Source: JACVRM01 sp963809765 (lineage in GTDB: Bacteria > Actinomycetota > Thermoleophilia > Gaiellales > Gaiellaceae). Taken from it: a stretch of DNA of 64,000 nt. Shown piece after piece: positions 8,934-16,201 of this stretch; the stretch's first letter is position 1; every line of letters begins with the position of its first letter. The translations under genes were made by a program, and so were the position numbers. The notes below the pieces were generated by a model. It saw only the letters and a list, made by a program, of their open reading frames with translations, did not search any database and was not told the origin of the DNA. The DNA is taken from the NCBI GenBank assembly GCA_963809765.1, contig CAWEKT010000003.1, forward strand, positions 496,001 through 560,000, written 5' to 3'.

Positions 8934-9829
8934 ATGCGGGCGGAGTACCGCGAGGAGCCGTGCCGGTCGGCGCTCAACCGCGTCCGCGGCATGCCGTTCG
9001 ACTGGTCGCTGAACCCCTACATGGGCTGTGTCCACCGCTGCACGTTCTGCTACGTGCGCGCCTTCGAGCTTCGTGCCGACCGTCCGGCAGGCGACGCCTA
9101 CGGGCGCTCGATCCGCGTCAAGGTGAACGTCGCGGACGTCCTGCGGCGCGAGCTCGCCCGGCGCGACCTGGAAGCGCGAGTCGGTCGCGATCGGCGCCGC
9201 CACCGACCCGTACCAGCCCGCCGAGGGCCGCTACCGCCTGACGCGCGCCTGCATCCAGGCACTGGCGGAGGCGGCCAACCCGTTCGGGCTGATCACGCGC
9301 GGGCCGCTGATCGTGCGCGACATCGACGTGCTGCAGGAGGCATCCCGGCGGGCGGACGTGGGCGTGACCTTCTCCGTGCCGACGCTCGACGAGGACGTCT
9401 GGCGGACGACGGAGCCCGGCACCGTCGCCGCCGCGCCAGCGCCTGCGCGCGCTCAAGCGGCTGGTCGATGCCGGCGTGCGGGCGAACGTCGGCATGGCGC
9501 CGATCCTCCCCGGGCTGTCGGACCGCCCCGAGCAGCTGGCCGAGGTCGTGCGGGCAGCCCGCGAGGCGGGCGCGACGGGCGTCTGGGCCAACCTGCTCTA
9601 CCTGCGGCCCGGCACACGCGAGCACTTCCTCGAGCAGCTCGCGCGGGACTGGCCGGAGCAGCTGCCGCGCTACGAGCGCCTCTACGCCCGCGGCTCGTAC
9701 CTCAAGAAGGAGGCTGCCGAGCCGGTGCGGACGGCGGTCGCGCAGCTCCGCAAGCGCTACGGGATCTCCGACCGCCGACCCGTGCGCTGCGAGCTCGAGC
9801 GCGAGGAGCAGCTGGCGCTCGCGGTCTAG
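8934..9829 (+). CDS. Rv2578c-family radical SAM protein (SPL-like), SOS regulated (frameshifted)
   Basis: About 298 aa when corrected. The radical SAM [4Fe-4S] motif is CVHRCTFCYVR near residue 34. The family-typical NPYMGC precedes it and GAATDPYQPAEG follows, as in the spore-photoproduct-lyase-like group. One extra base near 9165 and another near 9424 break the frame. The ATG at 8934 is chosen because it follows the LexA-overlapped -10 by seven bases; the ATG at 8913 lies inside the operator. From memory, the mycobacterial homologue Rv2578c is in the LexA regulon, which agrees with this site. A DNA-damage role is likely, but the reaction is unknown. Confidence 0.88.
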
Positions 9830-9915
9830 CGAGACGCCCCGGCGCCGACACCGCGGTCAGGTGACGGGCTGCCGTCCGGCTCTGAGGGGACTCGACCTGG
9901 GCTGGAGGACGTGCC

Positions 9916-10734
9916 CTACCGCATCGAACGGGCGGCTTCCTTCGCGTAGTCGGCAAATGCGAGCGTCGCTTCTACGCTTCCCGTTCGCGGACGGTCCTCA
10001 GGGTCCCAGCCAAGCGCCCGGTCGTCGAGCGTCTGCTGGATCAGGTCGTGCCACACCGGGTCCAGCGCGGTCTTCGCCCATTCGAGCGAGGCCTTCTTCG
10101 ACGCGACCTCGCCCGTCTCGAGCGTGTACAGCATTCGACACAGGGTCGTGACGGCGTAGCGCTGTGCCCAGGCGACATCGAAGGTGATCCAGCTGAACAG
10201 GTCTGGCAGAAACGTGGGGATCAGTAGCCGCGTGCTACTCCGAAGCGCGTCTGCCGAGACCTCGCCAACGAACGTCCGTGGGTCGGGACCGGCGAGCGTG
10301 ACTCCGCACTCGCGGAGCGTCCACCTCACATCCTCCCGATTGCAGTGGGTCGACCACTGCATCTGCCTCCAGCCATGGTCGATGTACAGCCACTGCTTCT
10401 CGAGGCCCGCGAGTGACTCGAGATCCTCCCTCGGCGCGTATGAACCCTCGAGGTGGTGCGTCCAGTGCCCAGAACGCGTGGGGATCTCGTCGTGAAGATC
10501 GCGGAGTGATCGTTCGTGCCGTGGCGTGAGACGACCTTCGGTGACAACCAGAAAGTCGCAGTCGCTCTGGAGATCAGCGGCTCCGAGCGCAAATGACCCG
10601 GTCAGGTAGGCACCAACGAAGTTGTCCCCGAGAATCGACTCGACTCGGGCCACCAACTCTCCCAGGAGATCGTTCAGCTCCGGAAAGGCCGTCGGCGACG
10701 ACGCCGGTCCCTCCGCAGCAGACACCCACGGCAT
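9916..10734 (-). CDS. DUF4111 / aminoglycoside-adenylyltransferase-like nucleotidyltransferase
   Basis: 272 aa. The nucleotidyltransferase signature is near residue 45 (TGSFALGAADLQSDCDFLVV: GS followed by the two metal-binding acids in DCD). The C-terminal helical region resembles the DUF4111 part of AadA-type enzymes. Relatives include aminoglycoside and spectinomycin adenylyltransferases, but many are uncharacterised, so resistance should not be assumed. GC content is visibly lower than in neighbouring genes and the codon choice less extreme, which hints at recent acquisition. Intact and monocistronic. Confidence 0.75.
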   Translation of the reverse strand: MPWVSAAEGPASSPTAFPELNDLLGELVARVESILGDNFVGAYLTGSFALGAADLQSDCDFLVVTEGRLTPRHERSLRDLHDEIPTRSGHWTHHLEGSYAPREDLESLAGLEKQWLYIDHGWRQMQWSTHCNREDVRWTLRECGVTLAGPDPRTFVGEVSADALRSSTRLLIPTFLPDLFSWITFDVAWAQRYAVTTLCRMLYTLETGEVASKKASLEWAKTALDPVWHDLIQQTLDDRALGWDPEDRPRTGSVEATLAFADYAKEAARSMR

Positions 10735-10837
10735 TCAACAGCAGCGCGGAACGCTGCCGGCGCCGCGTTCCTCAAGAGGTGCGGCCGAGCACTCATCGCC
10801 AGGACGAGCCGCTGCGGCGGGCGGCGGGTCTGCTGTC

Positions 10838-11359
10838 CTAGGTGATGTTGGCCGCTAAGGCTTCGTAGGTGGGGCGAAGCTCGTCCCACCGCGCCTCCAT
10901 GTCGCGGCGCTCACGCCCGGCGACGTGGGCGGCGAGATCCTCAACATGGATCTGAACCCCGGCGCCGTAGGCGGCGAGCTGGTCCAGGGGCATGCCCCGT
11001 TCCTCGATGACCAGGATGGTCCGGTCGCCGTCGGCGGTCAGCGTGGCCTCGATGGCGTGCTCGTCCGACTCGTCCGCGTCCTTGGTCAGCAGCAGCAGCC
11101 GCCGCGGGGGCTCGCACGCTTCCACGCGCCCGGTGCCTTCCCATCCGCTGGCGAAGAAGCGTGCGCGGAACTCCCCGCCGAGTCGCAGGTCGCCCTCGAC
11201 CTCGCCGATCCAGCGGGCGAGACGTTGGGGATCCGTGAGTGCCGACCACAGGTCGTCGATTTCGGTGTCGAAGCGGTCTTCCATGCGCACGATGCCTTTG
11301 CCGTCGGCTGATCGCAGACTGCCCACGATGCGGCCGCCTCCACGTGCGTTGCTGGTCAT
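10838..11359 (-). CDS. SRPBCC/AHSA1-type START-like domain protein
   Basis: 173 aa from ATG 11359. It shows the AHSA1 fold pattern: MEDRFDTEIDDLWSALTDP at the first helix, LARWIGEVEGDLRLGGEF, then strands and a long C-terminal helix. The fold binds hydrophobic ligands; the substrate is unknown. Its ATGA overlaps the ArsR stop, a pairing found in many actinobacteria where the regulator controls the lipid- or ligand-binding partner. Longer starts in the same frame only add Arg/Gly-rich sequence that overlaps arsR. Confidence 0.88.
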   Translation of the reverse strand: MTSNARGGGRIVGSLRSADGKGIVRMEDRFDTEIDDLWSALTDPQRLARWIGEVEGDLRLGGEFRARFFASGWEGTGRVEACEPPRRLLLLTKDADESDEHAIEATLTADGDRTILVIEERGMPLDQLAAYGAGVQIHVEDLAAHVAGRERRDMEARWDELRPTYEALAANIT

Positions 11360-11682
11360 CTGGTGCTCCTTCGTTCGCGCTTTCCCCGGCCCACCTCGGT
11401 GTGCAGGGCATCCAGCCGCTGCTCCCACAAGTCCCGGTACCGGCCCAGCCACTCGTCGACCTCGGCCAGCGGCTCCGGGCAAAGCCCGTAGACGCGCCGC
11501 TGTGCGTCCTTGCGAACCTCGACAAGCCCCGCCTCCCGCAGCACCCGCAGATGCCGCGAGACCCCCGGGCGAGCAATCGGCAGCAGCGCCGCCAGCTCAC
11601 CCGCGGTGGCCGGACCGCCAACCAAGGTCTCCAGCAGCGTCCGCCGGCTCTCGTCCGCCAGTGCCCGCAGAACAGCTTCCAT
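11356..11682 (-). CDS. ArsR-family winged-helix repressor
   Basis: 108 aa with a canonical ArsR winged helix: ALADESRRTLLETLVGG, then the recognition region RPGVSRHLRVLREAGLVEVR. It has no metal-binding cysteine pair, so it is of the non-metal type usually paired with AHSA1 proteins, as here. It probably represses its own operon through the palindromes at 11703-11728. TACACT six bases before the ATG suggests a leaderless message. Confidence 0.92.
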   Translation of the reverse strand: MEAVLRALADESRRTLLETLVGGPATAGELAALLPIARPGVSRHLRVLREAGLVEVRKDAQRRVYGLCPEPLAEVDEWLGRYRDLWEQRLDALHTEVGRGKRERRSTR

Positions 11683-11702
11683 GCCGCGAGTGTACCAAGA
11701 TG

Positions 11703-11728
11703 GTTACGTAACTGACTAGTTACATAAT
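11703..11728 (-). promoter_or_regulatory. Candidate ArsR operator
   Basis: A perfect 10-bp palindrome GTTACGTAAC (11703-11712) and a second, imperfect copy GTTACATAAT (11719-11728) lie upstream of arsR in an AT-rich island. Their position just upstream of the TACACT -10 suits autorepression. Confidence 0.6.
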
Positions 11729-11810
11729 CGGGTCGATGCGCGTCGCGCCGACAAGTCGCGCTCGCGTGTGAAGCCGCGGTGCCGTAAGGCAGCGACGTAC
11801 ACTTCCGCCC

Positions 11811-12455
11811 GTGGACGAGCCAGCCGCCGACGGGCAGGGCGAGATCACCTGCCTGATCGTCGACGACCACGAGGTCGTGCGCGAGGGCATCCGCATCTCG
11901 CTCTCGAACGCACCGCACATCCGGATCGTCGGCGAGGCCTCAGATGGCGAGGCCGCAGTGACGCTCGCAGAGCGCCGCCACCCCCAGGTCGTGATCATGG
12001 ACGTCCGCATGCCCGGCATGGACGGGCTCGAGGCGACGAAGCTCATGACCGAGCGGGTGCCGGAGTCGGCCGTGCTGATCTTCACGGCCTACAGCGAGCG
12101 CAGCCTGATGGGCCGTGGGCTGGAGTCGGGAGCGAAGGGCTACATCCTCAAGGAGGCGCCGCGCGAGACGCTCGTCCGGGCGATCGAGAAGGTCGCCGCG
12201 GGCGATACGTTCGTCGACCCGGCGCTCATGACCGCGTTCCTGCCCGGGCGCGACAAGGACGACATGCTGACGCAGCGCGAGCGCGAGATCTTGCAGCTCC
12301 TCGCCGACGGGATGTCGAACGCCGATGTGGCGGAGCGGCTCTTCATCAGCCAGGAGACCGTGAAGAGCCACGTGCGCCACATCCTCACGAAGCTCGAGGC
12401 CGACACGCGCACGCACGCCGTCGCCATCGCCCTGCGCGACGCGATGATCGATTGA
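11811..12455 (+). CDS. NarL/FixJ-family response regulator
   Basis: 214 aa. The receiver domain (residues 12-125) has the DD pair in LIVDDHEVVREG, the phosphoacceptor Asp in VIMDVRMPGMDG and the conserved Lys in YILKEAP. A LuxR-type HTH (LTQREREILQLLADGMSNAD, then ISQETVKSHVRHI) occupies the C terminus. The start is GTG 11811, preceded by TACACT at 11798-11803. It is followed by an overlapping kinase gene (ATTGA), so the two form an operon. Target genes are unknown. Confidence 0.93.
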   Translation: MDEPAADGQGEITCLIVDDHEVVREGIRISLSNAPHIRIVGEASDGEAAVTLAERRHPQVVIMDVRMPGMDGLEATKLMTERVPESAVLIFTAYSERSLMGRGLESGAKGYILKEAPRETLVRAIEKVAAGDTFVDPALMTAFLPGRDKDDMLTQREREILQLLADGMSNADVAERLFISQETVKSHVRHILTKLEADTRTHAVAIALRDAMID

Positions 12456-13105
12456 CCCTGTCGCCTGAGGAAGCGGCCCGGCTCTCCGATCAGCTGATCT
12501 CCGCCGAGCAGGAGGAACGGCGGCGCCTCGCACTGGCACTCCACGACGGCCCCGTACAGTCGCTCGCCGGGATAGCGCTGATGCTGGACGCCGTAAGCGG
12601 AGCGCTGGACGCCGGCAACACCGAGCAGGCGCAGGAGCTGCTCGCGAGCGTGCTCGACCGGCAGCGCGACGCGATCAGGTCGCTGCGCGACCTCTCGTTC
12701 GCCCTCGAGCCGATCGTGCTCCGCGACCAGGGCTTCACCCCGGCGGTGCGCGAGCTCGCCGATCAGCTCGGCGTCTCCAACGGCATCCGCATCGACCTCG
12801 AGGTGGACGCAGGCGACGAGCTCGCCGAGCGCGCTCAGGTGACGCTGTACCAGATCATCCGCGAGGCCTTCCACCAGTCGCTGCGCCGCGGCCCGCCAAC
12901 CCGGATGAGCGTTCGGGTGGCAGCCACGGCGGACGGCGGCGCGGAGGCAACGATCTCCGACGACGGCTCCGGCGAGCGGCGCCGCCGATCCTGGGAGTCG
13001 ATCGAAGAGCGCGCGCGGGTGCTGAACGGACAGGTGACCGTCGACTCGGCCGATGACGGCGGCACGACCGTTCGGGTGGTGTTCCCGGCCTACACAGCGC
13101 GGTAA
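12452..13105 (+). CDS. NarL-type sensor histidine kinase, soluble and short, degenerate ATPase domain
   Basis: 217 aa from TTG 12452. The HisKA_3 dimerisation/phosphoacceptor helix is EERRRLALALHDGPVQSL (His followed by DG). A HATPase-like domain follows, with no membrane or sensor domain. The N-box reads REAFHQSLRRG, with Gln/Ser where kinases have Asn and Lys-His. The G1 region DDGSG is followed by an Arg-rich stretch instead of a normal ATP lid. It may be a weak kinase or a phosphatase partner of the response regulator. Operonic with it. Confidence 0.8.
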   Translation: MTLSPEEAARLSDQLISAEQEERRRLALALHDGPVQSLAGIALMLDAVSGALDAGNTEQAQELLASVLDRQRDAIRSLRDLSFALEPIVLRDQGFTPAVRELADQLGVSNGIRIDLEVDAGDELAERAQVTLYQIIREAFHQSLRRGPPTRMSVRVAATADGGAEATISDDGSGERRRRSWESIEERARVLNGQVTVDSADDGGTTVRVVFPAYTAR

Positions 13106-13119
13106 GATCGCGCCCGCGC

Positions 13120-13314
13120 ATGGCCGAGAACGGACACCTGCTCTTCGTCTGGACGCCGAACGGCTACGAGCTCCGGGAAGCCGAGGGCGACCCGCCCGAG
13201 GTGGGCACGAAAGTGCAGCCTGACGGCGAGACCGCCTACTTCATCTCGAAGATCGGGCCGTCGCCGCGGCCCGGCGACCCCCGGCGCTGCGCCTACCTCC
13301 AGCCGGTTCCCTAG
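13120..13314 (+). CDS. Small conserved-type protein, function unknown
   Basis: 64 aa, soluble, with many Gly/Pro/aromatic residues (LLFVWTPNGYELREAEGDPP). It looks like a compact beta domain; I recognise no family. It starts 14 bp after the kinase stop. A TAAGAT eleven bases before the ATG could give it its own, nearly leaderless transcript. Its stop overlaps that of the opposing fragment. Confidence 0.6.
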   Translation: MAENGHLLFVWTPNGYELREAEGDPPEVGTKVQPDGETAYFISKIGPSPRPGDPRRCAYLQPVP

Positions 13315-13619
13315 AGCGGCTCGAGGCGGTTCGCGTCGTCCGTCTGGCGCGCGGTGATCCGCGCGACCACGACGATCGCCAGCACACCGGCCACGACGCT
13401 GACCGCGTCGGCGGCGATGCAGACCGTCGTGGTCGAGCGCACCTCACTCAAGGTCGCGTCCACCTGACCGAAGCCGGCTGCCCGCTCGATGAACCCCGAG
13501 CCGAGGAACGCGGCCCACCACGCGCCGAGGAGGAGCTTGCGGCGCCCGGGGAGAGACGCCCTCCAGATCTCGGCGGCGATCTGGATCGGGCGGAAGAAGT
13601 TCAGGATGGGGATGAACCT
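13311..13619 (-). pseudogene. C-terminal remnant of a DUF4328 membrane protein
   Basis: The frame encodes about 102 aa beginning RFIPILNFFRPIQIAAEIWR and containing two membrane segments (LLLGAWWAAFLGSGF; VSVVAGVLAIVVVARI), which match the C-terminal half of DUF4328 proteins. The N-terminal half and a credible start are missing: the reading frame runs straight into the end of the neighbouring flavoprotein gene, whose stop overlaps its first codon. The simplest reading is a deletion remnant. A start hidden by a sequence error is less likely, because the missing half would lie inside the flavoprotein gene. Confidence 0.6.
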
Positions 13620-14696
13620 CAGGGGAGTGCGTGCTCCGCGGCAGCAAGGCCGAGCACGAGCGCCTGCGCGAGACCGCTCGAGTAGCCCCCGAGCGAGACG
13701 CCGCCGGCGTCGACGCCGGCTGCATAGAGGCCGTCGACCGGCTCGCCGTCAGCTCTCAGCACACGTGCGTTGGTGTCGACGCGGAGCCCGCCCATCGTGT
13801 GGGTGATCGCGGCCCGCACGCGGACGCCGGTGCGGATTCCGTCGGCAGCGGTGAACGGCAGCTCGGCCGCGTCCACCACCGGTGCGCCGGCGGCTCGGGC
13901 CCGCGCGACCCGCTCGCCGACATCGTCATCCGCGAGCGCCTCGTCGTCCAGGAGGTACCAGGCCCGGGCGCCGAGCCGCCGCGCCGTCGCCTGGGCGACG
14001 TTGGTCTCCGACCAGGTCGGCGACGCGTCCAGGAAGGGCGTGCCATGGTCGTCCACGACCTGCGCCCGCGCCGCGTAGAGCTGCGCGAGCGGCACGAAGT
14101 CCGCCTCGCCGAACGGCGCGTCGGCCATGTTGCGGCCGTAGAACTCGTCCATGCCCGCCGTGAGGGCTCCGCCTGCGGCGAGCCCGACCTCGAGACCGTC
14201 GCCGGTGCTCCAGGGGTTCGCACGGAGCGCGAGCGGCTCGGACGTGATGTGCCGGGCGACGAGCTCGGGACTCGCGGCGAAGCCGCCCGTCGCGAGCACG
14301 ACCGGCCCGTCCCCCGTGCAGCGCGGGCAGGGCCTCGCCGAGACGAACCTCGCCGGCGGCGCGCGCCAGCACCTCCGTCAGCCCCCGGGGCTCGAAGCGC
14401 ATGCCGGCCGTGCGCGGGTTGCCGGTCTCGCGCCGCACGACCGGCGCGCCCAGCGACTCGAGCCAGGCGAGCGCGTCGTCGAGCCGCTCGACGATCAGCG
14501 CCTGGAGGGCCGGGTCGCCATCCGGGCACTCCTCGCGGAAGCCCTCGAGCGTGCGGTGCCGCCAGATCACGCAGCTGGACAGGAGCATCGACCCGCCGGG
14601 CCGGTCGCCCTTCTCGTAGACCACCGGGCGCCCACCGAGCTGCCGGGCGCGGGCCGCACAGACGAGCCCGGCCATCCCGGCGCCGGCGACGATCAC
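13619..14696 (-). CDS. FAD-binding (fumarate reductase/flavocytochrome c type) oxidoreductase (frameshifted)
   Basis: About 358 aa when corrected. The N-terminal dinucleotide motif is VIVAGAGMAGLVCAARARQL, followed by VVYEKGDRPGGSM. The C-terminal FAD-closing segment is DGLYAAGVDAGGVSLGGYSSG. The middle has ITHTMGGLRVDTNARVL, as in the FAD_binding_2 family (3-ketosteroid dehydrogenase/fumarate reductase relatives). The substrate is unknown. One extra base in a G-run near 14318 breaks the frame. The GTG start at 14696 lies eight bases after the VOC gene, so the two form an operon. Confidence 0.85.
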
Positions 14697-14704
14697 GTGG
14701 CGCG

Positions 14705-15404
14705 CTACTTGAGCGAGAACGTCGGCTTGTGCTCGACGTACTCGATGCGGACGCGCTCCGGCCCCCAGAGGAAGGCGGCGTAGGTGTTGGCCGCGTCCAC
14801 GACGTCCTGCACCTCGATGCCGAGCTCACCGGCGGACTCGACGTGCTCGTCCGCCGAGTCGACGAGGAGGGCGAGGTGGTTGAGGAGCGGCCGGTCGCCG
14901 GCGTCGGGATTCCCGTGCCAGAACTCGACCCAGGCCCCGGCGAGCTCGACGCGCGGTACGCCGTCGCGGGCGGGATCGGCGGGCCGGAAGCCGTAGGACT
15001 CGTACGCGCGAGCCGTCTCCTCCGGCCGGCTCGAGAACAGGGCGACGTGGTCGAAGTCGTAGTCGGACTCGGTCTCGGCCTCGACGAGCCCGAGGCGCAG
15101 GCCCTCGTAGAGGTCGAAGTAGACGCCGCCGTGCTCCTCCTGCCGCGGCCGGTCGGCCGGCAGCTCCGCGAGCGCCCGGTCGAGGTCGTTCACGCGGAAC
15201 GCGACGTGCCGGAGGGCGCCCCGCTCGCGCGGCCCTGGCGCGTCGAAGAGGGTGAGCTTGCTCCGGCGGGCGTCCGCGCCGACCAGCGTGAACGTGTCCG
15301 TGCGGTCGATCACGTGCATGCCCATGTGGCGCCGTGACGAAGTCGGCGATGCGGTCGCGCTCGGCGACCCAGAAGGCGACGTGGTCGAGGATCTTCGGCC
15401 GCAT
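14705..15404 (-). CDS. Two-domain VOC (glyoxalase/extradiol dioxygenase-like) protein (frameshifted)
   Basis: About 233 aa when corrected. Two vicinal-oxygen-chelate modules can be followed: ILDHVAFWVAERDRIADFV with LRHVAFRVNDLDRALAEL in the first half, then FDHVALFSSRPEETARAYE and LLNHLALLVDSADEHVES in the second. Conserved His and Glu residues could bind a metal. One extra base near 15333 separates the first ~23 residues from the rest. Substrate unknown. Operonic with the downstream flavoprotein, so both may act on one aromatic or dicarbonyl substrate; that is inference. Confidence 0.83.
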
Positions 15405-15454
15405 CGGGGCTGAGGATACCGAGGCGGTACCGGCAGCCGGAGCCGCTGAGCGGC

Positions 15455-15794
15455 TCACGACTTCTTCCGGTCGACGGCCCGCTGGAGCTGCTCCTTGTTC
15501 ATCTTGGAGCGCCCTTCGATGCCGAGGTTCTTCGCCTCGTTGTAGAGCTGGTCGCGGGTGCGGCCCTTGGGCCGGTTCGTGCCCGAGCGCAGTCCGCCGC
15601 GGCGGCTCGGACGACATGTCCTTGCGCGACAGCCGTGAGGAGGTCCTCGCCTCTCCGGCCTGGGCGCGCTCCTTGTTGACCGTGCGGGCGGCGATCTCCT
15701 CCGCCTTGTCCTCCGACGCGCCCCGCTCGAGCTGGCTGTCCTTGATGTGCTCGTACTGGCGTTCGCGCTTCGCGCTCCAGGCGTCCTGCGGCAT
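15455..15794 (-). CDS. Small basic protein annotated elsewhere as plasmid-stabilisation protein (frameshifted)
   Basis: About 112 aa when corrected. The N-terminal half is a KRERQYEHIKDSQLERG-type helix followed by AEEIAARTVNKERAQAG. The C-terminal half (RTRDQLYNEAKNLGI, SKMNKEQLQRAV) resembles the Rho N-terminal/SAP-like helix-turn-helix. Widespread in actinobacteria with no established role; the plasmid label is probably a misnomer on a chromosome. One extra base near 15600. Confidence 0.7.
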
Positions 15795-15880
15795 CTCGAC
15801 CTCCTCGACGTCGAATTCGCTGCAGCCGTACCCGTCGCGAGCACCCGTAACACCCCGTGGGACCGTGTTACGCTCCGCAC

Positions 15881-16195
15881 GTGTCGACGATCCTGCTGGT
15901 CGGGGTCGACCTCTTCATGCGAGGCAAGCTCGAGGCCGCGCTGCCCGGGCACCACTTCATCACGATTGACGGCGTCGACCCGCCGGATCTCGTCGTCGCC
16001 GACATCGCCCGCGTCGACCCGGACGAGGTCGCCGATGCGTATCCGGACGTGCCCATCCTCGGCTTCACGAACCACACCGACACGCAGGGACTTCGTGCCG
16101 CCCACGCGGCCGGTTTCGATCAGGTCGTGGCCAAATCGGCGCTCGCGGAGCGCGCTCCGGAGCTGATTGAGGAGCTGGTGTCCCCAGTAGGATAG
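15881..16195 (+). CDS. Receiver-like (pseudo-response-regulator) protein
   Basis: 104 aa. The pattern is that of a response-regulator receiver fold: an ILLVGVDLFMRGKLEAAL opening, an acidic DLVVADIARVDPDE at the usual phosphorylation strand and VVAKSALAERAPELIEEL at the Lys/helix-5 end. The usual paired acids of the first loop are reduced to one (VGVD), and there is no output domain, so it may be a non-phosphorylated adaptor. GTG 15881 follows TACGCT by six bases (leaderless). It sits six bases upstream of fdxA. Confidence 0.7.
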   Translation: MSTILLVGVDLFMRGKLEAALPGHHFITIDGVDPPDLVVADIARVDPDEVADAYPDVPILGFTNHTDTQGLRAAHAAGFDQVVAKSALAERAPELIEELVSPVG

Positions 16196-16201
16196 GCCGC
16201 G

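Noticed and set aside
9916..10734. Calling this a spectinomycin/streptomycin resistance gene (aadA)
   Set aside because: Only the general nucleotidyltransferase motif and DUF4111-like tail are visible; that does not establish an antibiotic substrate.
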